DNA from: an uncultured Roseibium sp.
GTDB taxonomy: Bacteria > Pseudomonadota > Alphaproteobacteria > Rhizobiales > Stappiaceae
Direction of reading: 5' to 3'
NCBI RefSeq assembly: GCF_963675985.1
Contig: NZ_OY780958.1
Location: forward strand, 2,232,001-2,296,000
Length of the DNA: 64,000 nucleotides
A program made the translations under genes and the position numbers. This document shows, piece by piece, positions 50,925-60,062 of the stretch; position 1 is the stretch's first letter, and the number at the start of each line of letters is the position of its first letter. Below the pieces are notes generated by a model that made no database searches, was not told where the DNA came from, and worked only from the letters and a program-made list of their open reading frames with translations.

Positions 50925-53138
50925 TCAACCCCGCTGCGGGCGTTCCAGGAAGGGGCGCGGCCGATCGCTTTTCAGCGACTTGCCCCGCCCGGATAGAGAC
51001 GGATTCGTCATGAAATACCGGTGCGCGTTGAACGGCTGTTCATTGGGCGCGGGCACAATGCGTTCATGGCCGCCATCGGGCAGAATCCGCCAGCTTTGTT
51101 GGTTGTCTTTCAGGTTCGCGACCATGATCTGGTCGAGAACCTGTTCATGGACGGTCGGCGTCAGCAAAGGCACGAGAACCTCCACGCGCCGGTCGATGTT
51201 GCGCGGCATCAGGTCGGCGGAGCCGATATAGACATGCGCCTGCGGCGACGGCAGGCCGTGGCCGTTGCCGAAACAGTAGATGCGCGAATGCTCCAGAAAA
51301 CGGCCGACGATCGATTTGACCCGGATGTTTTCCGACAATCCCTCGATGCCCGGCCGCAGACAGCAGATGCCGCGGATGACCAGATCGACCTGCACCCCGG
51401 CCTGGCTGGCCCGGTATAGCGCATCGATGATTTGCGGATCGACCAGCGAGTTCATCTTCATCCAGATCTGTGCCGGACGACCGGCTTCCGCATGGGCGAT
51501 CTCGGCCTCGGTCAGTTCCAGCATCCGCTTGCGCAGGTTCACCGGAGACACCGCAAGGTAGTCGAGTTCCGCCGGCTGGGCATAGCCGGTGATGTAGTTG
51601 AACACGCGTGCCGCGTCCTGGGCGATCCCCGGATCGTCGGTGAAGAACGACAGATCCTCATAGATGCGCGCCGTGATCGGATGGTAGTTGCCGGTACCGA
51701 TGTGGCAGTAGGTCTTCAACTGTCCGTGCTCGCGCCGGACCACCATGGAGAGCTTGGAGTGGGTCTTCAGCTCGATGAAACCGAAAACGACCTGCACCCC
51801 GGCCCGTTCCAGGTCGCGCGCCCAGCGGATATTGGCTTCCTCGTCGAACCGGGCCTTCAGTTCGACAAGAGCGGTCACCGACTTGCCGGCTTCGGCCGCC
51901 TCGGCCAGTGCCTTGACGATGGGGCTGTCCTTGGAGGTGCGGTAGAGCGTCTGCTTGATCGCAACGACATCCGGGTCCTGGGCCGCCTGCCGGAGATACT
52001 GCACCACCACATCGAACGACTCGTACGGGTGATGGACGATGATGTCCTTCTGGTGGATTGCCGCCAGGCAATCGCCGCCATGTTCGCGGATCCGCTCCGG
52101 AAACCGCGCCGTATAGGGTTCGAACTTCAGGTCCTTGCGTTCCAGATCGACGATCTGGGACAGGTTGTTGAGGGCCAGAAGACCATCGGCCAGGAAGATC
52201 TCGGACTCCGAGACATCCAGCGCGTCGGCCACGAATTCGCGCAAGGCCGGCGGAGTGGTGTCCTGAATTTCCAGACGAATGACCGACCCGCGCCGGCGAC
52301 GCTTCAGCGCGCTCTCGAACAACCGGACGAGATCTTCAGCTTCCTCCTCGATTTCGAGGTCGGAATCGCGAATGACCCGGAAGGCACCCTTGCCTCGGAT
52401 CTCGTATCCGGGAAACAGCCGGCCGATGAACAGGCCGACGACCCGCTCGATCGCAATGAACCGGGCCACGCCGTTTTCGCCATCTTCGAGGCGGACGAAA
52501 CGCTCCACCTGCCCCGGAATGCGCAGAAGCGCGATCATGCCGCGCCCGCCCGACACCGGGACAAGCTCGAACACGATGGAGAAGCCGAGGTTCGGAATGA
52601 AGGGGAACGGATGGGCCGGGTCAATCGCAAGCGGCGTCAGGACCGGGAAGATATAAGACAGGAAATGGTCTTCCAGCCAGCTCTTCTCCTGCGTCGTCAG
52701 GCTTTCGCCTGTCAGGATTTCCACCCCGTTCTCGGCGATCACGCTCCTCAGTTCGCGCCAGAGCGCCTGCTGGGCATGCTGCAGATCACGCACCGCTTCG
52801 GAGATTTTCTGAAGCTGCTCCGTCGGTGTCAGTCCGTCATCGGAGGTGTTGGTCACCTCCGCGCGCTGCTGACCACGCAGGCCGGCGACGCGCACCATGA
52901 AGAACTCATCCAGATTGTTTGCCGATATGGACAGGAACCGGACCCGCTCCAGAAGCGGATGGTTCGGGTTCATGGATTCTTCCAGAACACGCCGGTTGAA
53001 CTGCAGCCAGGACAATTCCCGGTTCATGAAACGGGCGGGCGAGCCTGCCAGTTCGCCAGGACCGTTCCCCTCGCTTCCCGGGTCGCCACCGGTGGCCGGG
53101 GCCTGTACGGTCTGGGAAAGATCGACGGTCTCGTTCAT
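50925..53138 (-). CDS. ppk1: Polyphosphate kinase 1
   Basis: 737 residues. It makes polyphosphate from ATP reversibly. N-terminal domain RFMNRELSWLQFNRRVLEESMNPNHPLLERVRFLSISANNLDEFFMVRVAGL is highly characteristic. The two phospholipase-D-like catalytic halves carry THSKLSMVVRREHGQLKTYCHIGTGNYHPITARIYEDLSFFT (the autophosphorylated His region) and VGRFLEHSRIYCFGNGHG. A 25-residue low-complexity N-terminal extension (DLSQTVQAPATGGDPGSEGNG) is seen. Together with ppx and the upstream hdaA and AI-2E genes it forms a minus-strand cluster. Confidence 0.95.
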   Translation of the reverse strand: MNETVDLSQTVQAPATGGDPGSEGNGPGELAGSPARFMNRELSWLQFNRRVLEESMNPNHPLLERVRFLSISANNLDEFFMVRVAGLRGQQRAEVTNTSDDGLTPTEQLQKISEAVRDLQHAQQALWRELRSVIAENGVEILTGESLTTQEKSWLEDHFLSYIFPVLTPLAIDPAHPFPFIPNLGFSIVFELVPVSGGRGMIALLRIPGQVERFVRLEDGENGVARFIAIERVVGLFIGRLFPGYEIRGKGAFRVIRDSDLEIEEEAEDLVRLFESALKRRRRGSVIRLEIQDTTPPALREFVADALDVSESEIFLADGLLALNNLSQIVDLERKDLKFEPYTARFPERIREHGGDCLAAIHQKDIIVHHPYESFDVVVQYLRQAAQDPDVVAIKQTLYRTSKDSPIVKALAEAAEAGKSVTALVELKARFDEEANIRWARDLERAGVQVVFGFIELKTHSKLSMVVRREHGQLKTYCHIGTGNYHPITARIYEDLSFFTDDPGIAQDAARVFNYITGYAQPAELDYLAVSPVNLRKRMLELTEAEIAHAEAGRPAQIWMKMNSLVDPQIIDALYRASQAGVQVDLVIRGICCLRPGIEGLSENIRVKSIVGRFLEHSRIYCFGNGHGLPSPQAHVYIGSADLMPRNIDRRVEVLVPLLTPTVHEQVLDQIMVANLKDNQQSWRILPDGGHERIVPAPNEQPFNAHRYFMTNPSLSGRGKSLKSDRPRPFLERPQRG

Positions 53139-53290
53139 CTCGCTTCCTTGTCATGCCAAATCATACCATGCGGGCTTATCAGCGAAGCCGCGCCAACGAT
53201 ACGCGGCGATCCGGCGCAGCGCCTATCACGGACATATGACGTTTCTAACGCGTCCGGCAGCACTTTGCCGCCTCACGTGCCGACCAAGCC

Positions 53291-53965
53291 TCACTTATGC
53301 ACGTTTTCCAGGACCCGGCCGGCCAAAGGCTTGGTGATTTTCGCGCCTCCCGCAAGCGATTCCCTGTCAATTGCATCGACCACCTTCATCGCAACACCGA
53401 GGGACCGCTCCATGCGGACCACCAGATAATCGACGACGCCGAGATCGATGGCAATCTGCCGGTCGGCAAACAGCTTGACCAGCACCCGGCGCAGAAGGTC
53501 GTCGTCTGGCTCCGCTATTTCAATGGGTGCCGCCGCGCGCAAACGCGACATCAGGTCCGGCAAGGTAATCCCCCAGGCGGTCGGCCATGTCCGGCTCGTG
53601 ATCAGCACCGGCACCCCGGCCTGTCGCGCCGCATTCAACAAATGGAACAGAGCCGTTTCGTCGATGCCGCGATGGGCATCCTCGACAACCACCGCCTCCT
53701 GAGTGACGAGATCGGCCACGGTCTCACTCGCCAGCTCGTTCGCCCTGATGACGGCAGCGCCGGTTTCGGCATGGAATGCTTCGACCAGATGGGTCTTGCC
53801 CGACCCGACCGGCCCGGCGAGGATGACGACCGGCGACGGCCACTCCGGCCAGGCGCCAAGCAACTCGAACGCGGCCCGGTTGGATTTCCCCACCAGATAA
53901 TCGTCACGACCGAGCGCCGCTTCATGCGGCAGGACCAAAGGCAACTGGCGAGGAGTTTCCGCCAT
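53291..53965 (-). CDS. hdaA: DnaA-related AAA+ protein, HdaA (regulatory inactivation of DnaA)
   Basis: 224 residues from ATG 53,965 (MAETPRQLPLVLPHEAALGRDDYLVGKSNRAAFELL). The N-terminal QLPL motif is the beta-clamp-binding signature of Hda. The AAA+ domain has Walker A GPVGSGKTH, Walker B AVVVEDAH, sensor I LITSRTWPTAWGITLPDLMSRL and the box VII arginine within it; the DNA-binding domain IV of DnaA is absent. It stimulates ATP hydrolysis on DnaA after replication starts. The longer upstream frame overlaps the AI-2E gene and is rejected. It lies 11 bp after the permease gene, so the two are co-transcribed. Confidence 0.92.
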   Translation of the reverse strand: MAETPRQLPLVLPHEAALGRDDYLVGKSNRAAFELLGAWPEWPSPVVILAGPVGSGKTHLVEAFHAETGAAVIRANELASETVADLVTQEAVVVEDAHRGIDETALFHLLNAARQAGVPVLITSRTWPTAWGITLPDLMSRLRAAAPIEIAEPDDDLLRRVLVKLFADRQIAIDLGVVDYLVVRMERSLGVAMKVVDAIDRESLAGGAKITKPLAGRVLENVHK

Positions 53966-53976
53966 GGAGTACGCGC

Positions 53977-55062
53977 CTATTCTGGGTCGGCAGGCTCCGG
54001 GCCGCCGACACCCTTGTAAATCGGGCTTGCTAGGTACTGCCTCAGGGCGAACCGCGCAAGTACACCGATCATGGCCGCAGCCGGAACGGCGATCAACATC
54101 CCCACGAATCCAAACAGATATCCAAAGGCAAACAGGGCGAACATCAGGGCCACGGGATGAAGCCCCGTCTTGTCGCCGATCAGATTCGGCTGGAGGATAT
54201 TGCCTTCCAGAAACTGTCCGATCGCAAAGACCGCCGCAACCATCAGGATCATGGTCCAATCCGGCCAGAACTGGACCAGGGCGACGCCGAGCGACACGAT
54301 CAGCCCGAGACTTGCACCCACGAAGGGAATGAAGCTGACCAGCCCGGCCCCCATTCCGATCAGCAGACCGAAATTCAGCCCGGTGAGCGCAAGGCCGACC
54401 GCGTAGAACGTTCCCAGAATGATGCAGACCGACACCTGGCCGCGTACGAAACCGGAAACGGCGTCATCCATTTCCCGCGCCAGTTTACGGATTTCCTCAA
54501 GATGATCCCGTGGCAGCCAACCGTCGATGCGGGAGACCATCTGGTCCCAGTCCCGCAGCAGGTAGAACGCGACCACCGGCGTAATCACGAACAGGGACAG
54601 GATCGACAGAAGCGCCTGACCGCCGCTCCAGATCTGCTTGGCGAAACCGCCGAGCCAGGAAGCGCCCTGCCCCATCAGCTTGCCAAAGGACGACTGAAGA
54701 TCAGCCGGATTGATACCCGTCAGCGCCACAAGCCGCTCACCGAAATTCTGGGAAACCAACTCATGCAACGAGCGCACCAGATCCGGCAATTTCTCCAGAA
54801 AACCGGCGAGCTGGTTTCCTAGAACCGGCACGAGCAGGATGAAAAACAGGACAAGGACGAAGATGAAGACAAGCAGAATCGTCAAGGTCGCCCAGAGGCG
54901 GCTGAAGCCCAGCGCTTCCAGCCGATCGCAGACCGGATCGAGCAGGTAGGCGACCGCCATACCGGCAACGAAAGGCAACAAGATCTGCGCGAAAACCGTC
55001 AAAAAGGCGATAAACGCGATGAGGGAGACAGTCCAGAACCCCAATTGTCGGCGCAATGTCAT
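53977..55062 (-). CDS. AI-2E family permease (PerM/TqsA-like)
   Basis: 361 residues from ATG 55,062 (MTLRRQLGFWTVSLIAFIAFLTVFAQILLPFVAGMAVAYLLDPVCDRLEALG), preceded by a G-rich ribosome site. Seven or eight membrane helices in the family pattern; the middle cytoplasmic segment (VRSLHELVSQNFGERLVALTGINPADLQ) and the conserved LSLFVITPVVAFYLLRDWDQM and LTGLNFGLLIGMGAGLVSFIPFVGASLG stretches are clear. Members export autoinducer 2, act as Na+/H+ antiporters or have other roles, so the name does not imply quorum sensing. First gene of the permease-hdaA pair, divergent from purM. Confidence 0.88.
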   Translation of the reverse strand: MTLRRQLGFWTVSLIAFIAFLTVFAQILLPFVAGMAVAYLLDPVCDRLEALGFSRLWATLTILLVFIFVLVLFFILLVPVLGNQLAGFLEKLPDLVRSLHELVSQNFGERLVALTGINPADLQSSFGKLMGQGASWLGGFAKQIWSGGQALLSILSLFVITPVVAFYLLRDWDQMVSRIDGWLPRDHLEEIRKLAREMDDAVSGFVRGQVSVCIILGTFYAVGLALTGLNFGLLIGMGAGLVSFIPFVGASLGLIVSLGVALVQFWPDWTMILMVAAVFAIGQFLEGNILQPNLIGDKTGLHPVALMFALFAFGYLFGFVGMLIAVPAAAMIGVLARFALRQYLASPIYKGVGGPEPADPE

Positions 55063-55267
55063 CTTGGTTCCCCCCTTCCGGACGAAATGCAATCCGGGGT
55101 GATTGGGTTCGCAGGCATGATTGCACTTAGCCTCAGTTAAATCGGCAAAACAAGGGCATGACCTTGCCATGATCGGCCCGCACCATCGCGTAACCCTTGT
55201 TTTCGCCCGCGCCAGCCTGTATGCGCGGCACATAAAATTTCAAGCGCCGCAGCACCGGAGTGCCGTC

Positions 55268-56353
55268 ATGAGCCAGGAAGAACAGCCCCAAGCGACCAAT
55301 GGTTTGACCTATGCCCAGGCGGGTGTCGATATCGATGCCGGCAATGAACTGGTCCGCCGGATCAAGCCGCTGGTGAAAGCCACGTCGCGGCCGGGCGCCG
55401 ACAGCGACATCGGCGGCTTCGGTGGCCTGTTCGACCTGAAGGGCGCGGGCTTCAAGGATCCGATCCTGGTGGCGGCCAATGACGGGGTCGGCACCAAGCT
55501 GAAAATCGCCATCGACACGGCCCAGCACCGCACGGTCGGGATCGATCTGGTCGCCATGTGCGTCAACGATCTCGTCGTTCAGGGCGCCGAGCCGCTGTTC
55601 TTCCTCGATTACTTCGCCTGCGGCGCGCTGGATGTGGATCAGGCCGCCGATGTGGTCGCCGGCATCGCCGACGGCTGCAAGATGGCGGGCGCCGCCCTGA
55701 TCGGCGGCGAGACCGCGGAAATGCCGGGCATGTATGGGCAAGGCGACTACGACCTTGCCGGCTTTTCCGTCGGCGCGGTCGAGCGTGGCGCGATCCTTCC
55801 GCGCCGGGATGTCGGCGAAGGCGACGTGCTCCTGGGACTGGCGTCCTCCGGTGTCCACTCCAACGGCTATTCCATGGTCCGCAAGATCGTCGGCCTGTCT
55901 GGCCTGAGCTGGTCCGACAAGGCGCCCTTCGACAAGGCGCAGACCCTCGGCGAGGCGCTGATGGCGCCGACGAAAATCTACGTAAAGCCGCTTCTGGCCG
56001 CGCTCAAGGCGTCGAATGGCATCAAGGCTCTCGCCCATATTACCGGGGGCGGCCTGCCGGAAAACCTGCCCCGGGTGCTTCCGGAGGAAACTTCCGCTCG
56101 CATCGACCTGTCCGCGATTTCGGTTCCGCCGGTCTTTGGCTGGCTCGCCAAGGCTGGTGGTGTTGCGGAAAAGGAAATGCTCAGGACCTTCAACTGCGGT
56201 GTCGGTATGGTCGTGGTCGTATCGGCAGATGAAGCGGATACGGTGACTTCCGTGCTCGAGCAGGAGGGCGAGACCGTGTTCCGGTTCGGCACAATCGAGG
56301 CAGCAGGCGCTCAGCCGGTCCTGTTCGACAACGCCCTGGGGCTCGGGAAATGA
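55268..56353 (+). CDS. purM: Phosphoribosylformylglycinamidine cyclo-ligase
   Basis: 361 residues from ATG 55,268 (MSQEEQPQATNGLTYAQAGVDIDAGNELVRRIKPLVKATSRPG). It catalyses the fifth step of purine synthesis, forming AIR from FGAM with ATP. Family motifs: GGLFDLK...DPILVAANDGVGTKLKIA, VNDLVVQGAEPLFFLDYFACG, GGETAEMPGMYGQGDYDLAGF, and HITGGGLPENLPRVLP. The ATGA overlap with purN couples translation. The 205-bp region to the divergent permease gene should contain the promoter; no PurR-type box was recognised. Confidence 0.97.
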   Translation: MSQEEQPQATNGLTYAQAGVDIDAGNELVRRIKPLVKATSRPGADSDIGGFGGLFDLKGAGFKDPILVAANDGVGTKLKIAIDTAQHRTVGIDLVAMCVNDLVVQGAEPLFFLDYFACGALDVDQAADVVAGIADGCKMAGAALIGGETAEMPGMYGQGDYDLAGFSVGAVERGAILPRRDVGEGDVLLGLASSGVHSNGYSMVRKIVGLSGLSWSDKAPFDKAQTLGEALMAPTKIYVKPLLAALKASNGIKALAHITGGGLPENLPRVLPEETSARIDLSAISVPPVFGWLAKAGGVAEKEMLRTFNCGVGMVVVVSADEADTVTSVLEQEGETVFRFGTIEAAGAQPVLFDNALGLGK

Positions 56354-57006
56354 CTGAACGGAAGAAAATCGCCGTTCTGATTTCCGGCCGTGGCAGCAAC
56401 ATGGCCTCTCTGATATCGGCGTGCATGGACCCCGCCTACCCGGCCGAAATCACTCTGGTGATTTCGAACAGGCCAGGAGCTGCCGGCCTCGAACGGGCCG
56501 CCGAGTTCGGCATCGAAACGGCCACGGTCGACCACACGGAGTTTCCCCGGGACCGAGAGGCTTTCGAGCGCGTGCTCAACGAAAAGCTGAAGCAGCACGG
56601 CATCGAGTTCGTCGCGCTCGCCGGTTTCATGCGTCTGCTTTCCCCCTGGTTCGTCACCCAGTGGCGCGAACGGCTGATCAACATCCATCCGGCCCTGCTG
56701 CCCAGCTTCAAGGGACTTCACACCCATGAGCGGGCCCTGGAGGAAGGGGTCAAGTTGCACGGGGCGACCGTGCATTTCGTTTCCGCCGAAATGGACGATG
56801 GCCCGATCATCATCCAGGGCGCCGTCCCGGTTCTTGACGGCGACACCCCTGACACCCTGGGTGCGCGCGTGCTCGCTGTGGAACACCAGATCTATCCAAA
56901 GGCCTTGGAACTGGTCGCTTCCGGCCAAGCAAAGGTCAAGGATCAGCGGGTTGCGATCGCCGGTGAAGATGCAGATCTGGCCGACAGGGCACTGATTGTA
57001 CCCTAG
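56350..57006 (+). CDS. purN: Phosphoribosylglycinamide formyltransferase
   Basis: 218 residues. It uses 10-formyl-THF to formylate GAR, the third purine step. MTERKKIAVLISGRGSNMASLISAC is the GAR-binding start; ALAGFMRLLSPWFV and NIHPALLPSFKGLHTHERALEEGVKLHGATVHFVSAEMDDGPIIIQ supply the catalytic Asn, His and Asp. The ATG overlaps the purM stop as ATGA. The pairing purM-purN is usual. Confidence 0.97.
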   Translation: MTERKKIAVLISGRGSNMASLISACMDPAYPAEITLVISNRPGAAGLERAAEFGIETATVDHTEFPRDREAFERVLNEKLKQHGIEFVALAGFMRLLSPWFVTQWRERLINIHPALLPSFKGLHTHERALEEGVKLHGATVHFVSAEMDDGPIIIQGAVPVLDGDTPDTLGARVLAVEHQIYPKALELVASGQAKVKDQRVAIAGEDADLADRALIVP

Positions 57007-57109
57007 CCTTTTCCGGCAACCTCCAGGCAGTTAGCCATTTCGCGGGTTTCAAGTTATAGGACTCCATTCCAGCGCATCTTTTCCCGCTGCTTATTCCAAT
57101 CGCGACGCC

Positions 57110-59137
57110 ATGCCCACCAGTCACTTCCGAGCAGATATCCAGGGACTGCGGGCCATTTCAGCCCTGATGGTCGTGCTGTTTCATTTCGGCTTTCCAGGGC
57201 TGTCCGGCGGTTTCCTGGGCGTGGACATTTTCTTTGTCATCTCGGGATTTCTCATTACCCAGATCCTGCATCGCTCGGATCATTCCCTGACCGATTTGGT
57301 CGTTTTCCTGCGAAAACGGGCTTGGCGCCTGGCGCCCGCCCAGACCGCCGTCATCCTTGCCAGCCTCGTCTATGGCTATCTGTACCTTTTACCGGACGAC
57401 TTCGATGAACTGGCCCAGGAGAGCCTGTCGTCTCTGACCTTCTGGGCAAACATCTATTTCAACAACGATTCCGGCTACTTCGCACGAGATGCGATCTACA
57501 GGCCGCTGCTGCATCTCTGGTCCCTCGGCGTCGAAGCACAGTTCTACGTTCTCGCGGCGATTGCATTCCTGTTCATCAACGTCATGTCGCAAAAGACGAA
57601 GAAAGTCGGGTTCTGGGTCGTCGTCATTTTGAGTCTCGTGCTCGCGCAGATACTGGCGTTCACCGATCCGAAAACGGCCTTCTACAATCCCCTGACCCGG
57701 CTTTGGGAATTCATGATCGGGGGATTTGCGGCGGCATATCTTGCCCGGGAGCGGATTGAAACCAAAAACGGAATTCTATCTGAGACCGGAGCAATCCGGC
57801 GCGTCGGCAACTTGTTTGACGGTCTGGCGTTGGCCGCGATCCTCCTATTGCCTTTCGTCTATTCCGAGGGGCTGTCCTGGCCCATGCCTTTCGCCCTGGT
57901 TCCGTGTCTGGCCGCCGGCTGGCTGCTTCTCAACGCCGAACGCCCGGGTTTGACGCGCAGAGTGTTGTCTCATCCGGCGATGATCTTTCTGGGCAATCTG
58001 TCTTACGCACTCTATCTGGTGCACTGGCCGCTTATCGTGTTTGCCCGGTTTCAATACGGGCCCGAGATCCCGATCTCGGTCCGGGTTGCCCTTTTTCTGC
58101 TGACATTCGCGCTGTCCGCGGCCGTCTATTTTTTGATCGAAAGCCCCTGCCGTGCCTTCGGTCGCCGCAGGTCAGTCTCCACACATCTGACTGGTGCCGG
58201 CATTCTGGCGTGCATCTTCGGCTTAGGCCTGCAAATCCACATTCAGGACGGGCTTCCCGACCGGTTCCCGAAATCCATTTTGGCGGACTTGGAGAAACTC
58301 GGCTCGCCCCCTCCCTCCCTGCGTGATATCTGCGATGAACCGAAGCTGGCTTTTGCCTGTCCGGAGCGGGTTCCCAGTCTCGCCGGCACGACGGTCGCGA
58401 TTTGGGGCGATTCCCATGCAATGGCGCTTGATGCCGCATTGGCGCAGTGGCTCGAGGCAAACGATGCCTCAATCGTTTCTTTTACCCACGACAGCTGCCC
58501 ACCCCTGGCCGATGTCTATTTAAAAAGCAGCCTGCTTTCGCCCCCGAAGCAAAAATGCCTCCCCTACGGCCGTCCCACCCTTGAAAGGCTCTTAAGAGAC
58601 GAGAGCGTTCAAATCGTTGTTCTGACCGCGAGATGGGCCAACTACATGACCGGCCATGTCTTCGAAAAGGACGCTGCGGGCGCGATCTATCTGGCCTCTT
58701 CTCCCTGGGAGGTCCCGTCCCTTGCTCAAAATCAGGCCCTTGCTCAAAACAGTCTTGAGACTACAATTTCCCTGTTGCAGGCCGCAGGCAAGCAGGTCGT
58801 GCTGATCGGCCCGGTGCCTGAACTGAATTACGACGGCATCAGATGCTTCAACCGCTCACGCCTGCAAGAAGCAGATACAAGTGCTTGCGCGATCAGCAAA
58901 GACCGGGTGGATGCGCGGCTGCAATCTACCCGGCATAGCTTCGCAAGGCTTCAAACTGAGTTCCCCGATCTGCTTGTGCTCGATCCGGCCCCGTTATTCT
59001 GCTCCGGCCCGAGGTGCCAATCAGTGCTTGACGGACGAAATGTCTATCGGGACGACAATCATCTCAATGATCTGGGAGCATTTGCGGTCATAAAGGATCT
59101 GTCAAAAGCGCTGAACACTCGGCAAGGCCGAGAGTAG
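57110..59137 (+). CDS. OafA/YrhL-type membrane acyltransferase with C-terminal SGNH domain
   Basis: 675 residues. N-terminal Acyltransferase_3 domain with about ten helices: FRADIQGLRAISALMVVLFHFGFPGLSGGFLGVDIFFVISGFLITQIL carries the family R-x-x-x-x-H-type residues, and HLWSLGVEAQFYVL is another hallmark. From about residue 410 a periplasmic SGNH hydrolase-like domain begins: AIWGDSHAMAL (Ser of block I), and YRDDNHLNDLGA (Asp-x-x-His of block V). Such proteins O-acetylate polysaccharides, O-antigen or peptidoglycan-linked sugars. It stands alone 104 bp after purN; its target glycan is unknown. Confidence 0.9.
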   Translation: MPTSHFRADIQGLRAISALMVVLFHFGFPGLSGGFLGVDIFFVISGFLITQILHRSDHSLTDLVVFLRKRAWRLAPAQTAVILASLVYGYLYLLPDDFDELAQESLSSLTFWANIYFNNDSGYFARDAIYRPLLHLWSLGVEAQFYVLAAIAFLFINVMSQKTKKVGFWVVVILSLVLAQILAFTDPKTAFYNPLTRLWEFMIGGFAAAYLARERIETKNGILSETGAIRRVGNLFDGLALAAILLLPFVYSEGLSWPMPFALVPCLAAGWLLLNAERPGLTRRVLSHPAMIFLGNLSYALYLVHWPLIVFARFQYGPEIPISVRVALFLLTFALSAAVYFLIESPCRAFGRRRSVSTHLTGAGILACIFGLGLQIHIQDGLPDRFPKSILADLEKLGSPPPSLRDICDEPKLAFACPERVPSLAGTTVAIWGDSHAMALDAALAQWLEANDASIVSFTHDSCPPLADVYLKSSLLSPPKQKCLPYGRPTLERLLRDESVQIVVLTARWANYMTGHVFEKDAAGAIYLASSPWEVPSLAQNQALAQNSLETTISLLQAAGKQVVLIGPVPELNYDGIRCFNRSRLQEADTSACAISKDRVDARLQSTRHSFARLQTEFPDLLVLDPAPLFCSGPRCQSVLDGRNVYRDDNHLNDLGAFAVIKDLSKALNTRQGRE

Positions 59138-59235
59138 GTCGCCAACGGAAGCCCGGGAACGGCGTTGACGCCGGCACAACACGATCGCCCTGGGCCAAGG
59201 AAGAGATCCATTTCCATCTCAATTGACAATGCCGA

Positions 59236-59955
59236 TCAGATAAGCCTCTGCCGAACGGCCAGGGCCACCGCCTGGATCTTGTTGCGAGCGCCGAGTTTCC
59301 GCCCGCAGTTTGCGATATGGTAGTTGACCGTCGGCGCGGTCAGCCCCATCCGATCGGCTGTAGCCTCGCTGGAGTAGCCTTCGGCCGCCCAACTCAACAC
59401 CTCCAGTTCGCGCCGCGTCAAGTTCACCGCCGGCGTCTCGGCCTGGTCCAGTAGCAGGCGAACGGCTGCTGCGTGAAACCGGGCGGCAAAGAGCTGTATC
59501 CGCGCCACCGATTCCGCCACCATTTCTTCTGCCCCGTGCCGCGTGTCGACAGATAGGCATACCCCGCCGAGATCGCCTTCCGGCCCGGCAGTCGGCGTGG
59601 CATAGCCTTCCACAAGGCCGAATGCGCGCGCTTCGTGCATCATGGCGCGCTGCGCTTTACTCATATGGGCAAAGGACTCGTCATCTCCCCAGAAAAACGG
59701 CAGGCGGGCCCGGCGATAGGTCTTGGCAACGGGATCGAGGAACCTGAAATTCCGCACAACATAACGGCTCACCCACTCGTCCGGATAATCCGTTACGATG
59801 TAGGCGCCCGCCACTAATTTACTATGCGGTGCGCGCAGCAGGAGATAAGCAAATCGACTGCTTCCAAACGATCTGGAAATCTCCGTGCCCCGAGCAATCA
59901 GCTCCGAAACGTTCGTGATCTCTCCGAGATCACAGCTGTCATCTCCGGTCCACAT
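59236..59955 (-). CDS. LuxR-family regulator with autoinducer-binding domain (LuxR solo)
   Basis: 239 residues. N-terminal autoinducer-binding-like domain includes YPDEWVSRYVVRNFRFLDPVAKTYRRARLPFFWGD, with the W-x-x-x-Y, D-P and later W positions typical of AHL pockets. C-terminal GerE HTH is NLTRRELEVLSWAAEGYSSEATADRMGLTAPTVNYHIANCGRKLGARNKIQAVALA. No LuxI-type synthase is present in the window, so it is a solo in this context. It is divergent from the autotransporter gene at 60,063 across a 107-bp gap with a near-palindrome, making that gene its likely target (inference). Confidence 0.88.
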   Translation of the reverse strand: MWTGDDSCDLGEITNVSELIARGTEISRSFGSSRFAYLLLRAPHSKLVAGAYIVTDYPDEWVSRYVVRNFRFLDPVAKTYRRARLPFFWGDDESFAHMSKAQRAMMHEARAFGLVEGYATPTAGPEGDLGGVCLSVDTRHGAEEMVAESVARIQLFAARFHAAAVRLLLDQAETPAVNLTRRELEVLSWAAEGYSSEATADRMGLTAPTVNYHIANCGRKLGARNKIQAVALAVRQRLI

Positions 59956-59983
59956 GATTCACTTCTCTTGCAAAAGCATCCGT

Positions 59984-60008
59984 TTCATAAACCTTAATAG
60001 TTTACGAA
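59984..60008. promoter_or_regulatory. Lux-box-like near-palindrome in the LuxR/autotransporter gap
   Basis: TTCATAAAC (59,984-59,992), spacer of 7, GTTTACGAA (60,000-60,008): eight of nine arm positions pair. It is centred 41 bases from the LuxR start and 67 from the autotransporter start. Slightly longer than standard lux boxes (18-20 bp), so binding by this LuxR is a hypothesis. Confidence 0.45.
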
Positions 60009-60062
60009 GAAGCACCTTATCAAACAGTTTGTCCCCTGAGTTGGCAGAAGGGGAAACATCAT

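Noticed and set aside
53966..54259. N-terminal extension of HdaA
   Set aside because: It overlaps the AI-2E permease gene and adds unrelated sequence before the conserved QLPL clamp-binding motif.
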